Source of the DNA: Gyrodactylus bullatarudis
Taxonomy: Eukaryota; Platyhelminthes; Monogenea; Gyrodactylidea; Gyrodactylidae
Direction of reading: 5' to 3'
Length of the DNA: 64,000 nt
Assembly (NCBI GenBank): GCA_012064415.1
Contig: SSNU01000015.1
Span: forward strand, 244,185 to 308,184
In this document: in pieces, positions 11,001 through 24,800 of the stretch
Layout: each line of letters opens with the position of its first letter
Position numbering within the stretch: position 1 is the stretch's first letter
Notes under the pieces: model-generated
Databases searched by the model: none
The model's input: the letters and a program-made list of their open reading frames with translations, nothing else
What the model was told of the DNA's origin: nothing
Position numbers and translations under genes: made by a program

Positions 11001-13304
11001 ATTTTCTTCGACTGGTATCAGTTGACTCACCAAGTTTCCAGATTCCCTATAAATTTAAGGATTCGTAAGACTTACTTGAGTTTCTAGATTCCCTGTAACT
11101 ATGAATAACCCGAGTAGGGATTCTAGAAACCAAGTTTCCAGATTCCCTAGCTAACTAAGCTGTCTTAAGTCTATCAAAGAGTCTTGAAACTAACATTGGA
11201 TTTCAGGTTCCCTGTAAAATATAGAAATTTTTGTAAATATAACAATAATAACTTATCATTAGGGCGGTCAGAAAATAGTAATAATTTTACAAAAAATAGC
11301 ATTTCTATTTTGTAATATTTAGCAAAATAAAATTTCAAAAATAGCAAAAAATAGCTATACAATACTTTGAATTCCTCACTTTTACAATTCATTTCTTCAA
11401 AAATGGCTTATTTATTCGCAGATAGTACTTTGGAATATTTGATGAAACTATATCTTTGTGTTGTTAAATCTAGAATTCTGAACACAGTTTGTCCATTCAT
11501 ACGATATAAACCCAAGACCGATAAAATACAATGATTTACTCTGATTGGTTTAAGTATAATTATCCAATAATATTTGAGTTATTGACAGCTTAGCGTTATA
11601 GCACTCAAACTAAATTTTCCATCAATTATTACGTACAAAGTTCAAATCTCTGCCCGCTTAAATCTTGAAATTAGCTTTCAGAAAATTTCCGACTCCTAGA
11701 TTCAAGTATTTCAAGCAAAGATTTTAGCATGGATAAAATGCTCAGGGTTTGAACATTACCAAATGTTAAGTTAATTGTTGAATTTAGCTATTTTTTCTGA
11801 CATAATTTTTTGCTTTACATAATTTTAATCAGAATTTAGCGCTCATGACATATTATAGTTAAAGCTACTTGATATGAATTTTTATTTTAGATAATTAACT
11901 CAATTAAACTAGAAATATTTCGTTCTAGGTGCTTAGGCAATATATCCCTTAGGTCTTATCTCTAGTTGGATGCGGAGAAGCCATACATCTTGCCTTAGAG
12001 ATGAGACTCAGTGTTTATCTAATTTATAAGCTAGTACAGAAACTATTCAAACAGTTATGGAAGGCATAGACGCGTTTCATCTTTCATTGACACTCTTTAT
12101 ATCGAGGACGAGTGGAAAGTTGTACAAATATATCAAAGTTTTCTTTAAAAAATTGAGAACAAGCCAGAAATATGGTTATTTTTTCCATCTCGAATTGGAT
12201 CATCGAAGTTTAAATCAAGTTTATTTTTGAAAATGTAATGTTACTTCAAAGTAGACATGATATTAAAACATTAAATAAAACTTATTTTTCTCAAGAAATT
12301 TTACTCTATTTTGTTTTAGGGTTGCTTTGGATGAAGCACTTGCAATGGATGAAGTTATTGGACAAACAATAATGCAATTAGGAACCGAAGCAGAGAATAC
12401 TCTGTTCATTGTAACGGCAGATCATTCACACGGCTTCACCATCAATATTGGTTCGAGAAATGAATCAATGTTTGATGAAACCCCATGTAAAAAAGTAAGT
12501 CAAGATGGGTCTTTATTCTTATAAATTGGCTTTACTTTTCTCAAATTTTAGACTTTGAGAAATGTACATTTATTGGCTTAATACATTTTCTCTTTATATT
12601 TGGAAATTTTATTCTCCTGATGCCGATTGATAAGAAGCTATGAATATGATGATTTGTTATAAAAAGTAGCAGCGAGTGGATAATTTTTATTCTGGACTAG
12701 GATATGAGTATTGGGCTGGGACTTTATCAAGTTAGGTGAACTATAATACCACTTTTACGATATGGAGAAAAAAATTTGAAAATCTCAATTTTTTAGGAAA
12801 AAACCAAAGAAGCTTTATTCTTTCAAAAAATTTAAATTTTAATCAGCTATTTTTTTTCATGCTTTTTATTTATTTAATAGAACATTCGCCTTCTCTTATT
12901 TTGCAACAATTTATCTTTATTAGAGAGACTAAGGGCTTTTTGACCCCAAACACATGAAAAAGAATCCCTTGCTGTCTCTAATTGAACCATTTTTCTTGCA
13001 GTGCAAACCTGAGAAAAATATCCAAAAGCTGGGCTATTTTTCCGGACCAGGGACAGGTGATGAGTCTGATGAATATTACAAATCTTTTAAACCCTTTGTT
13101 CAGACCGATTTGGGCTTTCATTCAGGAGAAGATGTACCCATTTACGCTAGAGGTCCATTATCGCAGTTATTCATTGGAGTACACGATAACACCTACCTGG
13201 CCCATACACTCAACCAGATCATCAATTCTTCCAGGAAACTTTCCCATTTTTCCTTGATTAGTTATATTCTGTTCATTTTATTTATTTCAGTTTTTCATTT
13301 TTAA
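8023..13304 (+). CDS. Alkaline phosphatase, secreted / GPI-anchored type
   Basis: Five exons, 8023-8609, 10126-10370, 10541-10718, 12320-12494 and 13002-13304, join with consistent phases to give 495 residues. There is an N-terminal signal peptide (LYLLAVFVLFSKVVKG). All catalytic landmarks are present: FLGDGMG (metal Asp), VTDSAASATAYLTGVK (nucleophilic Ser in D-S-A), RVTHATPSALYA, FIEGGRIDHGHH, VTADHSH, and HSGEDVPIYARGP near the C terminus. The C terminus ends in a hydrophobic stretch after small residues (SSRKLSHFSLISYILFILFISV), typical of a GPI-attachment signal. The enzyme hydrolyses phosphomonoesters at the outer cell surface with two Zn and one Mg. Introns 1 (1.5 kb) and 3 (1.6 kb) hold repeats; intron 2 is 170 bp. 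The GGGR-type loop reads IGGGGSMMFD here, a divergence from vertebrate enzymes. Confidence 0.93.
8630..8895. repeat. Single arm of foldback repeat family B in alkaline phosphatase intron 1
   Basis: From AAGTTGGTTGATATGAAGTT onward this matches one arm of the palindromic elements at 45238-45620 and 45962-46653, including the segments GGAATCTATGATTTTTAC, TTGAAGAAAAAAAT and TTTCAGGATCA. It is diverged and lacks the second arm. Confidence 0.65.
10831..11158. repeat. Foldback (inverted-repeat) element in alkaline phosphatase intron 3
   Basis: Left arm, about 10835-10945, and right arm, about 11028-11158, are imperfect inverted copies of about 110 bp (for example CTAGAATCCCTACTCGAG versus CCGAGTAGGGATTCTAG). 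The spacer is about 80 bp. Each arm itself repeats an AGGGAATCTAGAAACT-like motif. I find no second copy in the window. Confidence 0.75.
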
Positions 13305-14379
13305 TAGATTTTCTGAAAAGTTTTATATCAAATACACTCTTGTAATAAGGGGATTAAACATTACTCCAGGTCACACATTTATAAACTTGGTATTTACATT
13401 CGCGTAAAACAAATATTAATTTCAGAGTTCGCCATTTCTATACTGTAACGTGTTCTTTAACAAAAAAGTGAGCACACGATTAGTGCAGTCAAGATGTACC
13501 GTCTATTTTAGTAGCGAAAAAAATAATCGAATTTGATGTTTAAAATATTTTAATCAAGTCGACGAGACCTTTGGTTAACAGAATAAAATCTTCTGAATCA
13601 ATCTCGAATAGGAATCCTGTTCATTAGACTGGGTCCATATTTTTTTCAAGTTGAAAAATCTAATTCACTTCCTGACTCAACAAAAATCGTAGATTAAGAA
13701 TTTTTGGTCTTGTAAGTCTTTTGGCCATTGCTCGATCAAGTATCATTTATTTCTATTTCAGTATAATAGACCCATGTATTTTCCCTTTTTGTATCAATAA
13801 ATTTTTGAAATTCCCTCCAGCAGTATCATATAATGTTATCTTTCAAATCTAAACTTGAACTGAAAGACACTTAAAATACGTATTTTCATCCCACATTAGA
13901 AAGGAAATTTATTAAGCTACAAATTTAAATTTATGTATAACTCATAAAGATAGCCTTTCCCTGATGCTAACCAAAGTTACTTGAATAAGAGTGAATTGTT
14001 GAAGATGTAATCAAATATTTGGAACGTTTTTTTTGAAAACCTATTTCCTCAACCGAGACAGTAGGATAGCCATTATTACAGAAATGAATTCAAAATTAAT
14101 ATAAAACGTATCTAAATGAGGAAAAACTACCAAGATACACGAGTTCCTACATTTATACATGGTCTATTCCGGTATATTATCACTTCCTACATGACTAGTT
14201 ATCACTTTTAAAATGATGTGTTCCATAAATTTGATTATCTTAATTACAAGAACTACATAGATTTATCAAATTCGACATGTTGATTGGTTGAATTAGACTA
14301 TATATCCATCTCCAATCTTCCTATATTTGTCAGCTTTGTTGAATCGAATCTCACTACTAGCTCCTTTAAACAAAATCAT

Positions 14380-14900
14380 TTATATTTTCATTGACCTTAT
14401 TCAACACGGTTTAGTAAAAATCCACAGCCAATTCTCTAATTCTATCAAAATAGCACCTTGAGTTCCTAGAGGCCCGATAATTGGGCCCTTATACTTCATT
14501 CTGGTATCAACCTGTACCCTCCAGATATTTTCTACCATAAATATGCAGATATCCTGAAGGTTCTAATCCCAAACTTTTCTAATGAACTCATTCGAATGAG
14601 TTCGAAAAGAACTTGATAATATTTTAGAAAAACTAGACTGAAAATGAACTGCTCAAAAACAAAACTAATGATCTTGAAAACATAATCTTGATTTTTCTCA
14701 TCTTGTCGTTGACATTACAAACTCTCATGTGAAAGAGCTGCCTGGCTCAGGAGAGTATCAAGCTATTTAATTCTCTTCAACTCATACATTGAACCGGGCG
14801 ATAGGTCAACACTAGAATCTTGCGGAGATATTCGATAATACTTAGAATCTAAATCTTGGAGGTACACTTCCCTCTTCAAGAAAGATTCAAACTTGTGCCT
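14380..14900 (+). pseudogene. Degenerate non-LTR retrotransposon (LINE) reverse-transcriptase remnant
   Basis: Translated in broken plus frames, this shows a decayed RT block (VPRGPIIGPLYFIL, from the family's VPQGSxLGPLLF motif). Downstream comes NCSKTKLMIL, matching the SKTKLMVL of the better-preserved fragment at 23400-24206. Stops and frameshifts abound. The rest of 13305-15802 shows no gene. Confidence 0.6.
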
Positions 14901-15802
14901 ACCAAAACAAATTAATGGTTATTTAAATAATGGCTCTAAAGACATTTAAATGTTATACAATAGAGTAACAAGACAATGAAATGATTATTATTTTAAGAGT
15001 AAAATCGGAACGCTGACTCAAAAAAAATTCAATGATTTTTTCAACCAAATTTTTCTGAACCATTCTAATTACAGATACCTACTTCTCAACCTGAAATATA
15101 CAAAAGCAAGTTGTGTGATTTTAACAATTCACATGGCCAACACATAACTAACTAGAAAAACAAACTGATTCTTTTTTTCTCTCGCATGTAGAAGCAGTTT
15201 TGAGCATTACTTTAACAATACTCTTTTACTAATAATAATAATAATATTTAATGGCTTCATTGGCCATATATAGAAATTGAAAAGTGATTTTTATCATACA
15301 AAATAATTACTTGTTAATATTAAAAAATGTTGACGGTGGTATTTATTTTCTTTTTTTAAAATCAAACAAGTCTTGTTATTCATTCATTTTGATTTTTAAT
15401 TCACACATACACTAATGTTGTTAGAGATTATCGTCATCGTTTTTTCCAGTTGATTTTCTTTGCACAAACGACAAAGGAGAATTTCATGATCGAGCAACCG
15501 ACGAAGGGTTATTAAAAAGGTTTTTTTCTCTCTTTTGGGTTAAAAAAACATCTTGTAAGGAAATTTCAAAAATTAGTCAATTGGCACTGGGGAGTATCAC
15601 AAGGAAATAGGGCACCATGTCAGGATTTCATAAGGTCCAAGTTAAGTAAAAATTAAGGGATGAGGGCTAGGAGGTCGTTGTATTACTTTAATCACAATAA
15701 AAAGTGCAAATTTTGTATTTTTTTCAGATTAAAAATCCATGTTAAAATTATCTCTGGTATGTCATCATTCATTATAATGATACTATAATAATTATTGTAG
15801 AC

Positions 15803-18800
15803 TCATTGCTCAAACTCGAATTGATTCCTCTGTCTGTAGTTGTCATTGTGATTGTTGTAGCCATTCGAAGACTTTCTTGTTCCATTAAACTTTTCCTCGT
15901 AGCCTAGCGGTGACACTCGATTGGGGATAATACTGATCGGTAAAGTTTTACTCTTGACATGACGTAGCAAGGGTATTAGAGCAGTTGAAAGACTCTCAAA
16001 CAAGTGACTGTGTACATGCTCTTCATCAATGAGGAAGCGTTTTATGCGATCCTGTTCCCTGTTAGCCTCTGAGCACATTGGACAGGGATGGCCAACTGTC
16101 GGTAGATGTGCCTAAGATGAATTTCAAAACAAAAGATTAATTAATAAAATCTCCAGCTAATCTCGATTATTTATACAACTAATTTTATATCTGTAAAACA
16201 GCTCAAGTATAGACCAAACTGAATTTATTTGAGTCGCGTTAGTTGGAAAAAATTTTAGTTTCAATTTAGAATATATTACTGCCATCTATCTTATCTGACA
16301 TTTACAATTACGAGTCTATAGAATGATTAATGGAAATTTCTATTACCTACCTAAGGCAATAGGTTGAAATTTATGTTTATTTAGAGGAATTATCTCAGAG
16401 TAGATCTCAACTTCACTACATCCATTTATTCATCAGGCTTTAGCCACATAAATATTAGATCATGTGATGATGTTAACTCAGTTGTTCTCAATACAAAATA
16501 TTGATTTATTGAAAACAGGTATATTTAGAAAGATGCATGTATTGAGTAAGTATTGCTGTAATTTTTAGAAAATCGAAATAAATTTCTATTGTGATCCGGA
16601 TTATCTATTACAGTAACACCTTAGTAATTGATCATTAGTAGGGCCTCAATAATAATAAAACGATAAAGTATTTTTTGAGTGCTTAAGATGTTTTAATGGC
16701 ATTTTTCAATGACTTGATTAAAAAGTTATGAATATGTCCAAAATTAATACCTCGAATATCTAAAAAATACTCAAGTACAGAAAAAACTATGCAAAAAACT
16801 AGTTAATTTTGAAGACAACTCACAGAACTGACAAACTCCTCTACAGATGTTTCTCGTGTCAGGACAAAGGGACGAATAACTTTCATGTTTCCATTTCTAA
16901 ATGAACGCTTAATCATTAGAGAATCTTGAGGTTATCACCGAGATTTCTGATTTACTTACTGAAGTTTAATACTAGCCTCCATCGGCTGTATTGACGAATT
17001 ATGGAAGGCTGACATGAGGAAACTAAAAATTTCATTGTTTTATTAAAAAATGATAATTTTACAAAAACTCAAATCATCATTACGTAGAGTTTGCAAACAA
17101 TTTTCAGCTCTTAGGATTACAAAATTTCGTAGCCTATCTCAGTAAACATCTCATGTTGAAATTGCACAAAAATAGTAAAGTGTGGTTCTCATATTGGCTC
17201 ATCAGTCTCCTGATCGAAAAGCTCACATGACTCACTTAATCTTTGATTTGATAAACTCATAAGAAGCAAGTAAAATCTATAAATATCTACTTGATTCAAT
17301 TTAATCATGTCTCTTGAAAATTTATATGTAAAATTAAGATCTTGGATTGCTCACCTTGCTGCTATATCATCCAAATTTTGGCCGAGAGCAATAACATTAT
17401 AATTGTACCGCTTTGCTATGGAATATATCGTACCTCGCTTCATTTTTGAGCAGTAAGATGGATTATTTCCGAGACTTGAGAGCATATCTGGATAAGAGAA
17501 AAGTGCATTCATAAAATAGGATTTAAATTATTGACCAAAACCAATATAGATTCGGCTTTTGTTTAGTTACATATATTAATATTAGCTTATAGGAGATTTA
17601 AGATCCTAGGGCCAGTCTGAGCTAAGACATACGGGAAAATCAACTTTCAAAACACCTTTTAAAAGTGTTTATAAATATCCAATGTAACGGTCCTATTTTT
17701 ATTTATCCCGAAAGATGTGCAGACTTTCGACGTAGAAAAATATTTTAACATTGATGCATTTGCAAACTTCCCCATGGTCTGGGAACAACAAAATTTCGCT
17801 TACCTTGCTCTTCAAAGTGAAATGGTATTCCTAACTCGAGAATGTAGGGGATCAGAGTTTTCGGGCAATATCTTTTGTGTCCTGGGTCAACAGTGATAGC
17901 GGCTATTGAGAAATTCGGATTGTCCAAATTTCCATTAGACTCAATAATTTGGTATTGACGCATGCAATGCAATAGACTGATGCTATTCTTACCGCCACTC
18001 AGACACACAAGGATCCTATCACCAGGTCGGATCATGTCGAAAAGCCGGATGGCCTGAAGGAAACTCTTGAATATAGGTTTTGGTGGTATAACCCACAGTT
18101 TACTGTCAACTGACATTTTCTTGACCATTCTTGTGTCCGGTATGACAGCGTCATTTGGATCTTTATAAGCTTTCTTCTCAAGATTCGAGAAAAAGTCCAT
18201 ATGGGTTTTCTTCTTAGGGATCTTTTGATAGACAAAAAAAATAATTTTTATTTCTCAATTGGAAAATAAATAATTTTCACTAACTATATTATTGTAAAAA
18301 GCTATGCCGTTAGAATTGTACATGAGATTCTCAGTTTCTACCATGGCCAGGTCAGGACAGAAGCACCTTTCAATAGCTCCAGGATGAAATGGACTGAATA
18401 CATTCAATGGGAGAGAAAATGGCCGCTGGGGAACTAAAATGTTGAAGAAATTTTTTCAGTATGCTCTATACTCTTGTAAAGAAGCTCATGTATCTGCTTA
18501 TAACACAAGAACTATCTCTGATTTGTTCTTAGTAATCATGAAAATAGGCTAGAATATTAGTTAATTTTGTGAAGAATAGAGATGTAACGAATTTTGACCT
18601 TTTTTTTAAATCAAATTTTTCCGTAAAATTTCCACATATAATTTTGATAACAGTTATGTGTGAGATCTATAATAACTGAAAATTCGTTTGCAATCCCATG
18701 CATAGTCGTGCATTGCCCATTTTCCCTAAATTTTCTTGTAGGCATAATGGAATAACAAAGTTTAACAGAAATTATCCTAACATGATTCTTTTACTATTTT

Positions 18801-21800
18801 CATTGAAAAAACCCCCTGAAGCCTTATCAGCAAAAAAGATATTCGAAACTTGAAAAAGTAGTAAAAATTCATTGAAAGTCTAGCGGCATTAAAAAAAGTC
18901 TCATCTTTGAATCACAGACAAGCATTTTGTTACTTGATCTTGCATAAAATAATGTTTAGAATTCATAGAATTATCATTTGAGTAGGTTTTTAAGTTAGTT
19001 TGAAAATTTTTTTACATCTCTAGTAAAAAATTAAGTAGGTTCTTTTTCATCGTGTGGCTTTGCAGTCATGTAGTTTCCAGACATGTAAAGAAACATCAGC
19101 TTTAACTAACTTTTTTCTCCTAATAACATTGCAGCGGCCTCTATTGGCATCAAGAACCATCGAATTCTTTCAGCATTATGGTCGAGAAAATCTTCAGGAT
19201 TTGGATTTGCTATGTTATAGTTTTTGGCAGCATATGACTCACAAATCTCCAAGAGTTTATGTGCTTTTTTCAGACAGGCCTTGAGAAAGAAGATGAATTT
19301 TTTTAATCAAAAATAAAAAAATCCTAACTGGTTCAACTGATAAACTTTAAATTGATCCATTTCTGACCAAATATCTCAAATCAACATAAAATATGAATTT
19401 GTCTTTTTACGATGAAATTTACAAATAAAAATATTACTAAGATAAGCTGACCAAGAATAAGCTTGATCTTTTTTTTACATTTTCTCATATATCAGAACGA
19501 CGTATATTATTGATTATATTTAGTTAATTGATAAAGGTTTATATGATTTAATTTTATATTCAGAATTGTTTATTATTGACAAATATTTTGGCAAAACACA
19601 AGACTCGTTCTATATTTAGCTAACGTTTTGTTACTGGAACATTGCTTAAGCAGCCTAAAAGGAACTCATAAATTATGGGTCATAATGCAGATATTCTAAA
19701 ATTTAATTAAAGAAAGCAATATGCAGTGCACGCCAATTCTTACATCATAACTCTCAGGTATACTTCCGCGTGAAGTGTTGTGTGGCTTCCTCCATGACAT
19801 AACCGATCCGGTATAGCTAATATCTGATAAATTCTTTAGGTCAGTGTCTTTTTCAAAATCTCTGTGCTTCCATGTCGTCGTGAATGGTTCGTATGTGTAC
19901 ATGGGGAGAAACTTCCAGCCATATTGTGCCACAAAGGCGACAGCATCGATAATGTAATTCTGTTCTTCCTCTGGTATGAAGTAAGCTAGATTCAACCTCG
20001 AGAATCCTGGTCTATGAGCGAAATATTTTGGTTTATTTCCAATCATCATGCAAGTAAAACTCACCTTAACAAATCTGCTGATTGTAGGGTAATATCAACT
20101 CCACTAGAGGGAAAAAATTATTCAGCTAATAGTTTTTGTATTATTAAATTGCGGATAGGTGCAGATAGTTAACAATACTTTTGCATGCTGTTATGAGTTC
20201 TTTCCTACGATGTGTAGAATCTGACTTACTTTTTACGCCATCGATGATTATTCTTGTGCTTTTCTCTGATAAAAGTGTAGGGGAATTTGAAAAATTTTAT
20301 TCTTTTTCAAAATATAATTAACCTAGTAATAAATAATCCTATAGTAGCAAGTCAGGGGGGGGCAAGCAAAATTCTAGCCAATCTAAAGTGTCTAGTTTTT
20401 ATAAATTGTTAATAGTAATGTTTGAGCATCTCACATAGAACTAATTGATATGAAGTTGAGAGTATATGATATTATAAAGAAATAGATAGGATTTGATGCA
20501 TAATTGAATCTGAAATCCTCAATAAGTACTTTAACCCTTTCGTGAGGTTCGCCCTGTATAGAGCGATCATTTAAAGTAGGAAATTCTAAGTTATTACGCA
20601 GGTCTCAACAATATCACATAATCTATTCTATAATTCACGCTAAACAAATCCGAAAAATACCAAAAAGTCTCAAAGAGATATCTAAATTTGGATAAAATAA
20701 CCAAGATTAGTAAAATTTGTTTTCATTTACTTATTAGTAGATGGGAAATTTAATAGAAAATCGACTTTCTTAGATGGGGTCATATGAATCCTTATTGAAC
20801 AGAATTTCCATTAGAATCTCATTTAGAATGGTCCTGTATCAATTTTGAGTCTTTTTCTAGATTGGTTTTCTTATCGTCTCGATAGGGTTAAAAAGGCAAG
20901 TCCAAAAATTTTGACAAGATTCGAGCTCATCAGCTACATACATTATTTACACTTTTTCATATTTACAGTTTTTCATATAAATAACGTGTAACATGGAAGG
21001 ATCAATAAATTCAGTAGTAAAATTATAACCAACCTTTCCAAGACCTCTTCCAGATTTTTTTGAAATAATAAGTTTAATTTTCATCAGGTCATCTGATTAG
21101 TTTAAATTTTTATTTAAATTTGAATGGTTCCAGAGAAAATTGACGAGAGTTCAGATTACAAGCGTCTCATCCACTGGAGAAGGTACTTTACAATCTCAGT
21201 ACTGAAACGTCTTTGGAAAAAGATTAGTTATATCCCAATTAAATCTATACTTTAACTAATATTTATTGAGGATACCACATAAACCTTTCTACATGTATAA
21301 AACCTAATCCTACTTGCTGATGTTCCTTTGTATTTCACTGAGTTCAGAGTTAAGGATTTCATAAGAATTGATTTTCACCCCAAGCTTGATAGAAACTAAA
21401 TCGTGAATTTTATTTGCTACCACGCAAAAAATTACCATGAATGGAATCAAGAAATATTTGTTAGTTTAATCACAGTGTTATATTCGAGAAGGGCCAAAAT
21501 CAATGTTAAACGAGACACAAACGTTTATTATTAAAATCTTACTTATATCTAAAAAGAGGGTTTTTAATAAGATTATCCCCTAAGATTCATGTTAGTGTAC
21601 AGATTTATAGTAATATACTCTTGAGAATGATAATACATTTTGAGTAGACTTACTCTTCTCTATTTGAAAAAATAAAATATTATTAGTCATATATTGATGA
21701 ATAAAAGTTTATTATATCCAAGTTGGCCTCAGACTAATTACTACTAATCATTTCCAAAGATAAGTGGGAAAATTTTCAAAGATTAAATCTAATATTGTTC

Positions 21801-24800
21801 AAATTTCGGAATACAAGTCTTGGTGAAAGGAGGAACCCCTTTTATAATGTCGAGTTTGTGCAAATTTTCTATTCATTTCGATAATAAAAATGTTTCAATG
21901 GTGACGATGGGTGACTTTGAAAAAAATCAGCTCAAAATAGTAAAGGTTTGTTTGTTTCTATAGAACTGTAAAAGTGTAAAAGATTTAATTCTCATCTGAA
22001 GCTTTATATCGTCAAAATGTCCTTCGACTCAATTGAGACCAGGTTCAATAGATGGCCGTAATATTAATAGCATTGCATAGAATAGTTCATCAGGAAGCTA
22101 TACGAAATAAACAAATCACCAAAAATAGGCTCTTTAGACTCGGATTGGTTTCGAATCATTCCTAATTTAATTTAATTTCCTGTAATCATTTAAATCATAA
22201 GGATTGTTATCACTTCAATTTTGAATATTTAAATCCCTTTCACAGTCTAGGTTATTTTAGGTGGACTTTTTTCAAGTTCATTCGTATTTTTAAAAGTCTA
22301 AGAGGTAATTCATTCATCTTCCCTCAAAGGACCGGGATTATAAGTTTTACTGCTTGAAAGTTAATGAATCAGAATGATTCGAAATCACTTCAAGTTGATG
22401 GTTCTTTCAAAAATGTAATCGAGATGTAATTGGTTTTTTTCCCAGCTCGAAATTTAGAATCTCTCCATACTTTTGCAAAATTTTTTTTGATTTTCTTTTT
22501 TGGTGCCGATCGACATGTTTGTTTATTTTTCAATATTTTCGAACCTCTGTAACTCTATTAATTTGGCAGATTTCTGCACTGATTCAAATTGAAGCCCAAA
22601 ATATGTACTTGAATTAATAATATTTTTATCTGAATAATTCAATATTTCCATAGCTAAATTATGTGGGTTTTATGAAAATTTCGAAAGGGATAAATTTATA
22701 AAAGTGTGCCTTTTAATTTCAATTGTAATAATATTAAACTGATCGTGGATCATCATAATTTATGAATTTCGAAGTAGACTTTCGCACGTAAATGACGGTT
22801 TTTTTGAAAAAAAAAATGAATAAGAGTAAATATTCTCTTTGTCTAATGATGATCCTGAAAAATAACGTTTGATTCTTTTCAGACCTTGAAATCAACAAAA
22901 ATTTTCAACTCAAAGTTGAGAAAAGTTCAAAAAATCGCGCCAGCTCGAAATTTAGTCACTGATCATAAAAGGCAATGTTGAAGAATCAAGATGATCATTC
23001 AGCCTTGGGTATGACAAACACTGATAGATTTTCTAACTTTCCATCTTAAAAATTTCTGCCAAAATCAGTAATTTTTGCGAATCACTATTAAAAAGTAAGA
23101 ACCTTTCACACGACTAACTAAAGTTATCAAGTGATTCCTACGAATGCCTGCTTCTACACGATTCACTGTAACGGAGGAACTAACCACAGAGCTGTTAAAC
23201 TAATGAAAAGTGGTCCCTCTCAAAACAATAATAAATCTGGATCAGTTACTGTCGAAAAGATGCTTGAATGTTGTTTTTAACTAATTTCACTAAATAAATG
23301 TGGATCATTTAACTTGTCGCGTTTATTTTAACTTGAAATAAATGAAATTCAATCTTTTTTGAGAACTAAACCATATACTTTTAAGTCATCATCCCATATA
23401 ACAAGGATCCAACTCCCATACATAATGAGCTCCAATACATCTCGACAGAACTCAGTACTATTGGCCTTGAACTCAACATGTCTAAAACTAAACTTATGGT
23501 GTTAGGATCTCAATCTCCCGCCTTATCATCCCTAAGCGACATTACTACACAGACCATCAATGACCTGGGGCTTACCTACAACTCCAAGTTCGACATTTTC
23601 AAATACATCTCTGATGTAATCAAAGGACTCCATTACCGTACTTACCTCTTCAGGAAGTTTGTAAAACACCCACATCTCAAACTCTAACTCTATAAGACTT
23701 TTATTATTCCCATACATGAATATGGTTCAGCCATTTTCTCATCAATTAATGCTGCAAAAACCACAGCTCTGGAGAGAATTCAATACATCATGATCTGCAG
23801 CTGTTTAGGCCCTCAAAGCTATAGATCAGCACTTCAAATAGCCAACCTAACCCTTCTTTGGCTCAGACGGACAGCAGTCATCATAAAAATGCATCTTCAA
23901 CACATAGGTCAGTCTATCAAACTGGCAATAATTCTCGATCCTAACAAGGACGACCACCTTAGTCAGATTGAAACACCAGATCAATCTCAACTATATTATT
24001 ATAGTATTTCAGGCACCAATCCACGAAACAAATTGCCAACTTCCTTTTCGAAGAAATCCCAGATGACCACAATCTTTTTAAAAACTACTATTTATAATTT
24101 CAAGATTCATTCTGTATATATTTATTTTTTTCACTTCGATATAAATCAAATAAACATTCTATTACAAAATATTCCTCTTCAAATTGATACATTCTTTATA
24201 GGTTGAAAACTAACAAAGTTATTCCATTCCCCATTCCATGTCGACCAATAAATATATTTAAAAACTCTTTAGCTATGATTCAATAAATATATACTTAATG
24301 TGGTATACTTAACAAGTATGACTTATTAAAGTAGTGAACAGAGCATGTGACACCAATTGTAATCTTGAAAAATAAATTTACTATTATAGAACTCAAGACC
24401 ATTTAGAGAGTCTAGATGCTTTTCTCAAAGGAATCACGGATATTTTGAAATTTCTTCATCATTAGACCAATAAGAGGTCATTTTAAAATGCTACTATTTT
24501 TTGATTAAAAAAGTTTAAAATTGATGCTTTTTTGTAAAACAAAATTATGAGCACGTGTCTTCTCTCTGCTTCAAATCGGTCAAAATGTCTGTGAATCAAG
24601 ACTCAAAAGTACAAATTTTCCAATTCATACTAAAGCCTCTTTTCAGTCAAAGAAATCAGTCTAGACCAGACATATTGATAAATAAATAAATCGTTTTGGT
24701 TCCCTGCTTATTTCGGGTTAGTTAATAGCACGAGTATTGTAGGTTCTTGCATACTGAACAGGAGGAAACTTGTCAAAGTCAAACCCTTTAATATTTTATA

